Assembly (NCBI GenBank): GCA_900660155.1
Contig: CABFPE010000240.1
Coordinates: 309,947 to 342,699, forward strand
Direction of reading: 5' to 3'
DNA from: Hofstenia miamia
Lineage: Eukaryota; Xenacoelomorpha; Acoela; Hofsteniidae
Length of the DNA: 32,753 nt
The notes under the pieces are model-generated. The model was not told the DNA's origin. It searched no databases and worked only from the letters and a program-made list of their open reading frames with translations. Positions 20,143-32,274 of this stretch are shown here, in pieces. Made by a program: the position numbers and the translations under genes. The stretch's first letter is position 1. Every line of letters begins with the position of its first letter.

Positions 20143-20710
20143 AAAAAAGTCATGGAAGGATAGTTTATTTAAAAAAAACGGTCTCTGATAAGATTAGATA
20201 AGATAAGAGATTCTACATTCATATAAATGTTTTCAATTTAATAAATGATAATAATTTATGAGAATAGCGTCAATAATTTCAAAAAGAAACTTATATACAA
20301 ATCAACATACATTACAAAAAGTAACAAATCTTACAGGCTATGGATAAATTACTGTATATTGATATTTTAATGACGAGTTATATTTAAAATGATGAGCTAT
20401 ATTTAATAATATGGAAGGGGCAAATCCCCTAGGTAAGATAGGGTTTATTAAATATCATTTTCAGATTTGGATATAGTTTAGATTTTTTCTGTTAATGTTG
20501 TATCCTAATTGTCCTCAATTTTTATTCATTTTAATTTAAAATAATTCATTTCCAAAAAATTAAACGCATTATATTTCCTGTTCCCTATTAGCCCTCTTAT
20601 TTGAATTAACGTGATCTAATCTAAAGCCCACAACGGCCTGAAGTGGCCCAAAAAAAAATAAAACAGTTTGCAATTTAACAGTATTCTTGGGTCTACGCCA
20701 ACTGATAACT
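20143..20710 (+). repeat. Direct repeat copy 1 (568 bp), left of a single N
   Basis: This is nearly identical to 20712-21255. It differs by an 8-A against 4-A run (20171-20178), one A/G difference (20382 against 20947) and a 20-bp segment (20531-20550) missing from the other copy. It ends directly at the N at 20711. Confidence 0.9.
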
Positions 20711-20711
20711 N
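20711..20711. other. Single unresolved base (N), probable contig join
   Basis: This is the only N in the window. It sits exactly at the junction of the two repeat copies, which points to a scaffold join where overlapping contig ends were not merged. Confidence 0.8.
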
Positions 20712-21255
20712 AAAAAAGTCATGGAAGGATAGTTTATTTAAAACGGTCTCTGATAAGATTAGATAAGATAAGAGATTCTACATTCATATAAATGTTTTCA
20801 ATTTAATAAATGATAATAATTTATGAGAATAGCGTCAATAATTTCAAAAAGAAACTTATATACAAATCAACATACATTACAAAAAGTAACAAATCTTACA
20901 GGCTATGGATAAATTACTGTATATTGATATTTTAATGACGAGTTATGTTTAAAATGATGAGCTATATTTAATAATATGGAAGGGGCAAATCCCCTAGGTA
21001 AGATAGGGTTTATTAAATATCATTTTCAGATTTGGATATAGTTTAGATTTTTTCTGTTAATGTTGTATCCTAATTGTCCTCAATTTTTATTCATTTCCAA
21101 AAAATTAAACGCATTATATTTCCTGTTCCCTATTAGCCCTCTTATTTGAATTAACGTGATCTAATCTAAAGCCCACAACGGCCTGAAGTGGCCCAAAAAA
21201 AAATAAAACAGTTTGCAATTTAACAGTATTCTTGGGTCTACGCCAACTGATAACT
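20712..21255 (+). repeat. Direct repeat copy 2 (544 bp), right of a single N
   Basis: This is the second copy of 20143-20710, starting directly after the N. Both copies end in CTACGCCAACTGATAACT. The 24-bp length difference is fully explained by the 4-bp and 20-bp gaps. Confidence 0.9.
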
Positions 21256-24200
21256 TTTAAATAATCTTTTATAAAAAATTATAAATATAAATTTTAGTGT
21301 TTATTTGAATAACTTATGTTTGAATAGCATTTACTGTCATCAATATTCAATAGACATATATTTGTACGTTAAATTTTAAGTCAATATCAGATAGTGTAAA
21401 TCTAACAATGTGTTCATTAGAAACTAATGTTTAAACATCATACAAATATATGCCAAAGTGAATCTATGCGTGAGTCATTTTCAAAACTACCAACACTCCA
21501 TAGTTACCACCAAGATACTTTTTGATTATGCACTAGGATTTTTTCTCATCATCTTCATCAGTCATCTTGTGCGTGTAGTCTATTTAAAGGCTCATTTAAT
21601 TTTTATCAAACAATAGGGTATATTCAAAAGATGAAAAAATGTAGTACAAACTAGTATATGGAGCACTCAGGATTTTTGAAATATTAACGTTTAAGTTCGA
21701 GCAAATCCAATTATTTCGACCGGGCTTTTTTCACATTTAAGGCCGAGGGGTTATTTAACAGCTTCACCCAATCGAGATAAGGCTAAAGATTTTAATTTTG
21801 TAGATGTAATGAGACTCTTTCATACCTCGATTTTTTTGATATTTCCGACATTCGTACAAAATTTTTATAAATAATAAGCATTTACACTTGTTTTTTGCAG
21901 TATTTACATAATTTGATATTACTTTGAATTTTTAATGATCCCCTAAATACGAGAATAAGATGGAAACTTAGTGTTTTATCAAAACATTAATGAAGACTTT
22001 TTCACGGTAATTATTATCATTATGAAAGTAAAAACGTGATATAAGATAAAACATTACTGAAACACGATTTCAGAAGCAATCTAAGAGCGAATGTCACTGC
22101 TAATTTTATCTCTAGGCAATTAGCAATTTTCAAATGGTGATATTTCTATATCTATAGTGACTTTTTTACAAGTGTATTCAGACGTGCCCTACATAACAAA
22201 TATCTTGTCAAAGAAGAGTACAAAAGTAATTTACAAAAACTCGGTTACATGCCACTGATGAAACATCATTAAGGAAGCCGTTATGGAAACGATATTTCAA
22301 ATGTTCTAATACAAGATTTCTTTGATTAATAAATTTTGATCCAAGGCTATTTTCAAGCCTACGTTCAATTTATCTCTTGCATCTAATCAAATGACCTGCT
22401 TAGAAACCTAAAATCAAAAACGTAATACTTAATTTATTAGTATTACTCCGATTTTCAAAAACTAATTCATACTGACAATCAGAAAATGTCGTCATATAAG
22501 CCGAATTAATTTAGCATCAACATGCCATCTTCTTAATATTTTAATGTCATTCTTAGAGAACAGTTGATTTATATATCATAATTATATTTTCTGTTTAGTA
22601 TCATATTACCAAATATTCGTTTGCATGTAACGAAAAAATATATACAGCGACTTTGTTTAGGCAATTTAACTGAGGCTGAGGCAGAAGCTAATCAAAAGAT
22701 AATTAGTCAAAATAGTGTTTTATGCAAACATATCCCCTTAAGACACAATGTGTACAATTGTAAGTATGTAGAAACTAGATTTTCATTGAGAAATAAATTT
22801 ATATTCAACGTTAAATATGTTTATTAAATTGCTCTACTTTTTCGTTATCTTAAAATTAATTTGGTCTAAATATTTGTATAATTTAGTATTGAAGCAACCT
22901 TGTAAGAATTAGCATTCCGCAAAATGGAGAATATGGTGAAACTATTTGAATTTGAGTTAGTCACAAATCATAATATAGTTTCACAAGAAAGAAATGTTTG
23001 CATGATTTCAATGTAATTCATAAGACACAATAAATGAAATGTTTTCAACAAAAATGTGTCATAAAATTACATGATTGGGTCACAATGTGCAGTCAATTTC
23101 AATGAAAATATTAACAATAGAAAAAATTTCTTAATGTAATCAGAAACAATTGAGACTAACAGTGCTGAGCCAACATATAAATATTTTGTAGCACTTCCAT
23201 ACAATGTGCATGTCTGAAGCTGATACATCTTTAGAAATATTCAATAGTTTTGAATTAAAGTATAGCCACATAAAACCATTGTTTTAAGCACATAAATGCT
23301 CTGACTCTAGCCATAATGTTATTAGTGCTACTTTTTCCTTGTAGATACTACCAAGGACATCAATTAAAATCTAGACATATATTTGTACTGTACTGATACT
23401 TTATTGACAAATATAGTCTGACAATCTTAGCAACAAACAATTTGGACTCTTATCACATTAATGTAATAATGTAATATTATGATAAAAATATGTTACCGGC
23501 TTAGTTCCAAATGTACGTATGTCAGTGGGAAACGCAATGAACAAACTGCGAATTTCACAAACAGAGTACATATACAAAAGAGAATTTCCACATCACGCTA
23601 GAGTAAACAAAAAATCGCCTTATTTGATTTTAGTCAATATAAATGAATAATACGACAAAAGACGATTTCTTTATCATTGTAAGCCTACATTAAATATCGT
23701 GTTGAGTAGAGCACGTGATGCAGAATTTTGATATTAAATTATAATACTTAAATTGATCTTAAATTCAAACTCATGTAAATACATTTGATTTAGTCATTTA
23801 AACACCAATAAGAAACTCAAGTTTATACAAATATTTTCCTATCATGCAGTGACTCGTTTCAGAGGGAATGGGTGTGGAAGGGAAACAACTTATAAAAGAA
23901 GAGTGCAATGAATTTGTTGCATGTTGTATCCATATCGTTCCTACATTAAATCTTTTCCACACAACGTTGTTCACAACTTTTTCGTTAATAAAAATTTTAT
24001 TTAGCCTACAAACTTACAAATTTTGTTGTGAACATGATTAAAACGTGCATTATTGTGTTCAAGATTGAAAATTAGTTAACTAATTATGTGAAACGACCTG
24101 AAGAGGAAGTCTTACACTGGAATATTTGAAGAGCACATCTTGCGAAGTAGATATTTGGTGGCTATTTCATATGAATAGTACTTTTTAACTTTCATTTAAT

Positions 24201-25230
24201 GCTTTTAAAAAAATTTTTTACATAAAAAAAGAGATGAAAATCTTGCAAGAAACTAATTTAATGCATGACAGTGGACGGGCAATTGTTTGTTGGTGGTTTC
24301 TTTTGGAAAATCAAGTAAAACAATCGCCTGACTGGAAGAATTCAATAAGAAATGAAAGCTGCTAGTTAACATCCAAATTTTCACTTTCTGATTATAAAAA
24401 ATTGGAAGCTCATTTTTAAGATTTGCCCAAGTTAGTTGAAATTTTTACAAAAACATGTCAAAAAAATTAATAAGGTTACGTTAATACACATATCCAATTT
24501 TTGAGAAAATACCAACTAATCACAGAGATTAACTTACCTTGAACTTTGAATTGACCAATATATTGGTAACAATGAAATGGTATAAATGCAATATAGATTG
24601 AAATCTAGATTATACCATTAGACTTTGCCAGTGGATGCTATGAACATACCCATATTTATGTTAATAAGGAATTTACTATACTTTTCCATTTGTTTTTTGA
24701 TAATATTGCAATTGTAGAACAAATGAGGTCATGCATAACTCTGTAAATATTGCATACAGTGCCTGGAATTTTCCTTTGAAAATAATACTAATATTTACCC
24801 CCATAAAATATTTGTCTATTATCCAGTTTTTGAGGTCATTGTACTCCAGAATTGAGAATATTGCAACCAGATTGCATTATTCAAACAATTATATGCATTA
24901 TAAATAATGGACATCTGTTTATAACAAATTTTATTAGCTCTTAATTTCATGTTTTTAACCAACTCAAAAGAAATGGCGAAAGATTGTTTTAAAGTCATAA
25001 ATTCCAATTAAAATACTTTTTCTGTTCAAGTAACTAAAGCAACTACAAATATATGTTTGTATTACAACTTTATACTTTACATATACCTACACAGTAACAA
25101 GCCAAAACTCTAAACGCGAATACAATAAAATTTCCATGTATTCAGGAACATTGTGCTATAAGTGTGTAGGATAGATTTATTAATAAATGGAAATTGTCAT
25201 GACCTACCGGTTAAATTCATTTATGAGTTC
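21256..25230. other. Long AT-rich gene desert
   Basis: No gene, RNA or classed repeat was recognised. Open frames at 22621-22827 (+) and 24819-25007 (-) have no domain. Confidence 0.4.

Positions 25231-25257
<27 letters not shown>
25231..25257. repeat. (AT)n microsatellite
   Basis: About 13 AT units occur without interruption. Confidence 0.9.
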
Positions 25258-25261
<4 letters not shown>

Positions 25262-25303
25262 TATTTTCTCTTTACAAATTAAGATATTTGCAACAATATA
25301 AAA

Positions 25304-26492
25304 TTAACGAAAATGAAATATGACATTAAAAACATTAAGACATTGAAAATTGAAAAGTTCATTGAAATATTGCTGTAGGTTGAAAAAAGTTGATTTTGGG
25401 AAGTCCATTGGCAGGATGCTGCTAGAAGGAATTCTGGAAGGAGTATCGGCGAGGTTGTCCGTAGTAGATATCCCTCTTATAGAAAGGGATTTGTTGCATA
25501 CCATCATAGTGATAAATGTAGACATCATATACGGGAGTTATTTCAACTTTCCAGAGTTACTAATGCCTAGAACCCAATTATCAGTAAAAACGGTAAGAAA
25601 TTCTATTCTATTCTCTGTGTTGCGCTAAGTAAATTGCGATTGTGAGCTCTTGCGCTTCCTTATAGAAAATTTGCAATGCAGGATTGGTTTTAAAGGAATA
25701 AACCTGATTCTTTGAATCTGTAAGGCAAATGGAATGATAAAAGTGGAAGGTCTGATCATTAAAGTTTATAAAATCTGAGGGGCCAAAAACGAGGATTATC
25801 TAGGTTGTATAATGGTGCTACAATGTTCTGATGAGCGGTTAGAAAAATGATAGATGTTCTAGGGCTTGTTGTTTGTGTTTAGTGGACAATTGATAAATGG
25901 GAATTTCCGCTATGGTACGAATCACTAAAATACGTTCATCTGTAGCTCTTATGATGGAATTTTCTAAATCTAGTATAAAACCTAAAAAGGAATGGTTCTC
26001 GGAATAGAATTAGAAACATTGACTTGTACATATTTAATGAGTAGGTTTTTGGTATGCTTCTTAATGATCCGCTGAAAGAATTTTGGTTCAAATATTGTCG
26101 ACATATGACCAGACAGTATGAGCTAAGTGTCGGAAAGGGTTTATTAATCCATTAGTAAGTAGTTGACATGGTGCGGCAGAATAAGAGTGTCCCATAGGAG
26201 CCTTTAGAAAGCAATAGCGCTTTCCTGTATGTGAAAGAAGTGTTATCTTACATCTATAGTGTTCTGCGACTTCTAGATGGTAATAAGCATTTTTAAGGTT
26301 GAAAGTGTTCGCAATATATGGTTTCCTATAGCTGGCGATTTAAGAATGACTTTCAAAAATGAAGGTGCGCAGTATTTACTGGGAGCCGCCAAAGGAGTTA
26401 GTGTAGAATCAGGTGCTGAAACTAGAACAGCACTGAGGAACTTAGTGTCACGGCAGAAGGTTGCAAGAGTGACCATCTGGTATCGGCCCTGA
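25304..26492 (-). pseudogene. Decayed reverse transcriptase and RNase H of an unclassified retroelement
   Basis: Reading the minus strand, 26300-26088 gives 70 open codons with NLKNAYYHLEVAEHYRCK, CFLKAPMGHSYSAAPCQLL and WSYVDNI. These match RT motif A-B spacing and motif C YVDD, with Asn for the second Asp. At 25994-25839 comes FLGFILDLENSIIRATDERI, the post-palm block of LTR/DIRS-type RTs. Near 25650 comes KEAQELTIAIYLA, and at about 25590-25304 FLTVFTDN and ISTTDNLADTPSR, the RNase H blocks. Several stops and frameshifts separate these pieces, including a TAA at 25538-25540. The APMG motif-B wording is not the usual MPFG of gypsy, so the class is open: DIRS/VIPER-like or a divergent LTR element. 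It is unrelated by eye to the + strand gypsy element. Confidence 0.65.
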
Positions 26493-28425
26493 TTCTAGCA
26501 GTAGTTAAACAAGTAAAAACCATCGGTAATTCATCCAAGTAACTAGTAACTGTTTAGAGAGAAAACATTCAGGATGACCAATTCATATGGCATCACGCAA
26601 GAGTGATGCAGAGATGAGAAATTCACAATTCGTCTGAACAGTGCTACTCTATTTGTCTCATGATTTAATTTCTAGCTCACTAAACCATTCTCTGTTGTTT
26701 TCTTATCTCTCAGCTCATGTAATAATAGCGTGTAATTACCACGCAGTTGTGCTAGCCATAGCCAGCAGCATATTATCATCACAGTATAAGTTATTATAAG
26801 TGTCTGTCAATTTGAAATCAAATGAGAGGATTTGTTATTTCTAGAAATACCCATACACCTAACCTAATGTGTCCACGATCTGGGCTGCCTCCTCTGTCAA
26901 GGAACAAGTCGTCGTCCCAGGATCAGAGGAGTAACTCCCAAATTGTTGTCAGAAACTTAAAATAATCAGAAAAACTCTAAAGCAGTAAAGAAAGAGCAAA
27001 CACAGTTTCAGCAACAAGCAATGAATTGCAACATCCCAACAGTGGTTTTCTTGTATTTATACAAAAGTACAAATAACTACCTGGTCTTTGTTTACAATTT
27101 CAAACATTCAATTTCCCTCGCAAAGTTAATTGAGCAATCACATTCTTGCTTTTCATTCTTTCATAACGACTAGGAGCAATCATCGTTTGCTAAGATATAA
27201 AAACACAGTTATTTGCATCCAAGTTTAAGTAATATACATCGAGAATACACAAATATTTTCAAACAATCTTAAAGAAAAATATGCTTTGCACAAACTACTA
27301 AAGCTAACATTAATTCTGCTCATCAAATTTGACTATTGATGCTGCCATATCTTTATCATCTTCAGATCTCATTGTCACATCAAATTTTTTATTTTATGCT
27401 CTTGATTGGAATATAGAAATATGAAATTGTGTAAGAAGACATGATGAATATTCAATGTTTATGAGATTATTCACATCAAATTCAACACCAGCAGGCTTTC
27501 TTTATATTACACAAATTTGTTCTTTCAAGGAAATTGCATTCCTAAGAAGGATAGGTTGTGTAACATATGTACACTTAAAATTGAAAAAATTACATTCATT
27601 TTTATTTTAGCATTATTTTGCAATGAAAAATTTTTTAACTAACAGTGAAGATTTTTTATATTTCAAAGAATTGAAAACAGATGTCTTATAAGTTCATTAT
27701 TACACGACAACAGCAGCGCATCTGTCTTGGAATTCTTTTGGAACTACTAATTTAAATTCTATTTATATGATCACTGCAGAGATTCAACTAAAATCTCCTC
27801 TGAGAAAATATATTATGGACTTTCAATTGTTCCTTTTCTTGCACAAAATTGATAAAATAAATTGGACCTATAATGATTTATAATGAAATTGAAAATAAAA
27901 TAGGAAATCTAAAAATTGAATTCCAGCTAAACAAAGCATGTTAATATACAATATTTTTAAACAAAAATTATTATTATTGTAATAATGATTAAAGATTGCC
28001 TCGCATGCAACGAATTAATGGAATTTAGAATCAAATCACATGGAAATTTAACTCAAATAATGTCATGCTGTGTCTTTCTGCTATTGATAAGGCTTGCTAA
28101 TAATTCTTGTAATGATCTCATTGACGTTTCAGAACGATTTATTTAGCAATTCTCATTAACACTGCTTGCAAGATAATATTCTGAAAGATTTTAGATCTTA
28201 GATTAAACATACAATCATTGAAATTTCTTTAATGTTTTTCGAATAAAAATTTAAGCCTTATATGTCATGAACTAATAAAACTATGAAAGCACCACAGCAT
28301 AGAGGATTGATTCCTCTTTCGTCTGACTCTGCATACGACGCAACTCAATGAGTCTGGATAGTCGGTCTTTCTTCATAAAAAGAAACAGTTAATGATAGTT
28401 GTATTTGTTTCAACTTCCTGATTAG

Positions 28426-28520
28426 CTGAACATTAAGTATGGAGTGAATTTAACGTTTCGTAAAAGATTAAATTAAAAATTGTGAGTCTTTTTAACTACT
28501 TCAGGCACAGCAATACATAT
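28426..28520 (+). repeat. Dispersed repeat fragment, pair with 11912-11990
   Basis: It shares CTGAACATTAAGTATGGAG, GAATTTAA and CAGCAATAC in order with 11912-11990. Confidence 0.6.
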
Positions 28521-28562
28521 ATTTCCAATTTCCAATATTGCGTTACCAGCCTCGAAGCCAGT

Positions 28563-28584
28563 ACAACAACAACAACAACAACAA
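28563..28584 (+). repeat. (CAA)n microsatellite
   Basis: About seven ACA/CAA units occur in succession. Confidence 0.85.
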
Positions 28585-30190
28585 AATATATTATCACCTA
28601 AAGGGGTTCAACATGCATTGAGGAGGGGTTTTTTGGGAATTTCGACTTTCTTTAAAGTTTAAATTTTACTAAAACTGTACACAATTTTAATTTTATGCTG
28701 CATGCATGCGCTGACGTGGGATTTTCTGACGTTGGAGGTTATCTAGCAGTGATCAAAAGCGGGACAAACTCCGTGAAAAATTTTTTAAATATACGCAAAA
28801 TAGTCCTTAGAATGTGATTCACGACATTATTGAGAGCCAAGTTGCAACAATTGAATTAACAAATTGTGTTTTTGGTTTTGTTGTCCAAGAGAGATTGCCT
28901 TACCTCACCTTAACCCCATCGTGACTACGGACCTGGTTCAGGAATATTCACCAATAGATGTGTCCATAAATAGCGATTTCCAAATTTCATAATAGCCTTG
29001 GAAAAAATTGTTTGAAAATAGGGAAGACAGGGTTTGTTCTTTGAAAAAGACATAAGTTAAGAAACGCTGTTTTATTAAATTCTTGTCTAATGGCTGCTTA
29101 ATTCTACAAAATCTCTATTTGTTTTAAAAGCAAAGTCAATAATATCATACGCCTACCAAACTCAACTGTTCTCTTTTCACTATAAATTTCGTTTTAACTG
29201 ATAACAACTATTGATGCAAACAAAAACTTTTAACACTTAACTTGTGAATAAATAATATTTATATTGCAATTAAAAATATTTGAAAATTGATTTTACAGTT
29301 GCTAGTTGTTTAGATAAATCTATATAAACTTCATTGCTAATTTCATGCGAGCTATTTGTTTGGCACCAATGCACATTTGTGAACAAACGTTGTCTAAAAA
29401 AGATAATTCTCAAAATCAATACGAAGAATAAGAAGACTTTTTATAATTGCAATGTCTAACGATTAAACATGTGGAATGAATGAGCAATATTTGAATCTTG
29501 GTCTAACATTGATATCGAACACATCAAATATTTGTTGCAAATGTTGCCACAAAAGTTTGTTAAATGCATAAAATTGAAAGGAATATCATGGGCAATTAAA
29601 TAACACTTTTTACGACTACTCTTATATTTTGTTATTTGTAAACATATTTATGAAAGAAGAGATTTTTTTTTCTAATACATATAAGGCAACAGTGTCTTCA
29701 AATATATATTTGTAATTGGTCCCAATTAAGTGCATACCTATCACCTGAGATAGGATCGTAACAGGCACGGGCTTCTATACTACGTTCACGGGCCGGACAT
29801 ACGGGCTCTGCATAAATATTTGTCGTTGCTACTCGAGGATCTATAATCTGAAAATCATTTTTTAGATGTACATTAGGTCTTTTCTATATATCTATGTATA
29901 TGTGTTTGGTGAAATACTAACCTTCGTAGATTTATCTTAGAAATTACAAAAAATTACATAACATATTACACATAAAATTCATTTTTTCTTCAATTTTAAG
30001 GAATAACATTTCACTGTCACCTTCTGATATTGCATTGTTAATAATATAGTATTTGTGTACATTATATTGTAACGTAAGAAGCTGACTTCAGAAGACGGAT
30101 TAATGTAATTTTTTTATATTTCAATGTCATACAAGCAGTGCAGTGTAGCTAATTTCACTTATCATTTTCATACTGTTTGGTGTGGTGTCA

Positions 30191-30198
30191 ATTATGGT
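30191..30198 (+). repeat. Target site duplication, left
   Basis: ATTATGGT is identical to 30911-30918. Confidence 0.85.
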
Positions 30199-30910
30199 TA
30201 GGGCACGGATTTATATGTTTAAAAATATCCGGAAATATTCGTCGTCAAAATAATGCACGAAATTTCGAAAATATGCTTTAAAATATGTATAAAAACTACA
30301 TTAAAGAGAACAGATATTGAATTACCAAGGTATGCATCTTTATACTAATAGACACATAAATGTTATTTCAAGTGATCAACAGCCATGAACATTCGTGTTT
30401 GCCAATTTGATCCACCTAGACTAGAGGCACATTTCTGTATATACGAACATTTAAAGAATTATAATCAACTGCACGGATTTAATCTTCATTATAGCTTGTA
30501 TAAATGTTCTCATTGATCGTAAATCGAAATTTACTGTAAGGCATTCAGCTTTTCTTTGTACATCTCTCCCTGTATTAGTTATATGACATTATCAAGTATC
30601 TCAAACACGCTCTTACAGTTGCGTTATAGTATTAGGACGACACTGAAAGATACGGTAATGAAAAGCAAGTCCTACATTAAGTTGCAGTCCAGCAAGTAAA
30701 TAAGTTTTATAATTTCCAATTTGGTGAGCCTTCCGCTTCGAGGTGTTGCAGGAACAGATAAAATTCAGTGAAATATTTGGTATCTGTAACATTCGCGTGT
30801 GACATACGATGGAAAATGCGAGCTATCATGGAAATATACGTTAAGGAAAACTATGCCCAAGTATGCGTAAAGATCTGCTTTATGCCTTAGGCATATAAAT
30901 CCTAGCCCTG
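30199..30910. mobile_element. hAT-type MITE with perfect 8-bp target duplication
   Basis: The left end TAGGGCACGGATTTATATG (30199-30217) and the reverse complement of the right end, CAGGGCTAGGATTTATATG (30892-30910), match at 16 of 19 bases. ATTATGGT flanks both sides (30191-30198 and 30911-30918) without a mismatch. Eight-bp duplications with YAGGG tips are typical of hAT elements. The 712-bp interior shows no transposase, so the element is non-autonomous. It is inserted inside the older repeat 29744-31250. Confidence 0.85.
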
Positions 30911-30918
30911 ATTATGGT
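30911..30918 (+). repeat. Target site duplication, right
   Basis: ATTATGGT is identical to 30191-30198. Confidence 0.85.
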
Positions 30919-31250
30919 TATGATGTTTGAAGCGCACTTTATCAACGATTGAAACAAATTGTTGATTAATTTCCTCAAAACGGGACTTTATTAAGATTTT
31001 ATAGTTGCAAAATTCAACTTTTCAGTGATTTCAACAAAAAACTAGATTTCTTATTGATGTAAACTTCATTGATGGCTATGATAGTTTAAGAATGTTTCTT
31101 TTAAATAGCACAGCTAAAAGTTTTCTTGTTAGAATTAAGCAATTTTAGTCAAATATCATTTAGCTACCGATTAAGGATATGGGCAAGGACAAGCCAACGG
31201 GCCTATTTTCATGGGTACGGGCCAAGCACGGACACGGGGACTACCCTAAC

Positions 31251-32274
31251 TTATCACAGAAAAAATTTGCAATTTGTTTCAAAGCCAGGAATTAATAATT
31301 CATGAGAGTAATCAAATTTGCTTGTAAGCATACTTTTGCAAAATACTGTAAATCTACAATATAAGTATGAATTAAATCAACCCATATTGATAGGCATATG
31401 GTTTAGAAGGTGACTGATGTTAAAATTTTGTAGCGGGAAGTAATTTGATAATAACAGTGGCATCCAGAAATATATCTGAATAAAAGTAAAGTTATTTTTA
31501 AATTTCATATTATATTATTTAAATTTCATGCTACATCACTCTTAATGTAAAGTAGCTACAAACCACTAAATCATTCTGTGTATATGGTAGATCACAAATA
31601 TTTTAACTATAACGTCAAATACAAAAAGAACCATATCTGTTGAAAATCTTAATGTGCATATTAAAGTATATACTCTAATTTTCAAATGCATATCGCAATA
31701 TAATTGTTGAATTCATATTGTAAACGATTTTATTTTAATTTAAGTTCACTAATACGTTTTCTGTAATAATTGCTTCGAGCAGGGTCCATGGCATTTGCCG
31801 CCTTAAAGCCGGTATTGTATCCCACAGAAAATAATGGTTGAGCTTGCATTTTCTCAGAAAGAAAAATTATAGCTGTCTACAACCTATGACACAGAATGGT
31901 GGCTTACTAATAGAGACTATAGAATTATACATAGTGAAGCAGCCTTCTGCATATACATCTCTAAATTATTACAGTGCTCCATTACCAAATAAAAGGAAAA
32001 GTAGGTGTTTTGTATTTATAAGATAGCAATTAAAAAGCACCAAATGTAAAATTAAGAAGAAGAATAATTATACATATTAAAGCTATGACTATTAACTGCT
32101 ACTTTGATAACCCAATTTAGCTGTACCTGAAATTTTCTGAGGAATTTTTTGTTCATATCTGTGTAGATTATACTAGCATAGTTGAAATGACTTAATACTA
32201 GAGTATGAATTTTTGAAGTTTTTGAGAAATTAAGTTAATTGATTTAATTGATATGGCAATTTTTCTAATAATAA
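31251..32274. other. AT-rich spacer before the LINE fragment
   Basis: No gene was recognised. The 62-codon frame at 31838-32026 has no domain. Confidence 0.4.

Larger units (their letters stand above)
26493..29743. other. AT-rich region with one GC-rich island and repeat debris
   Basis: It lies upstream of the minus-strand RT fossil and may hold its 5' part. A GC-rich island at 26860-26950 reads open on both strands (see findings). It also holds a microsatellite (28563-28584) and a repeat fragment (28426-28520). No gene could be assigned. Confidence 0.35.
29744..31250. repeat. Dispersed repeat with GC-rich ends, copy 2 (interrupted)
   Basis: The left end (near TAGGATCGTAACAGGCACGG, 29751) and right end (GGACACGGGGACTACCCTAA, to 31249) carry the same ACGGGC/CACGGGC words as copy 1 at 10142-11097. 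Shared internal blocks are ATTTGTCGTTG (29819), TTTTCATACTGTTTGGTG (30166) and AACTTTTCAGTGATTTCAA (31017). Removing the nested insertion (30199-30910 plus one target duplicate) leaves about 790 bp, close to copy 1. ACCTATCA (29736-29743) and ACTTATCA (31249-31256) may be a worn 8-bp target duplication. Confidence 0.6.

Noticed and set aside
20143..21255. True tandem duplication
   Set aside because: The N exactly at the junction and allele-level differences make an assembly join more likely.
22621..22827. 68-codon open frame with a TEAEAEAN stretch
   Set aside because: No domain, no similarity recognised and length within chance for AT-rich DNA.
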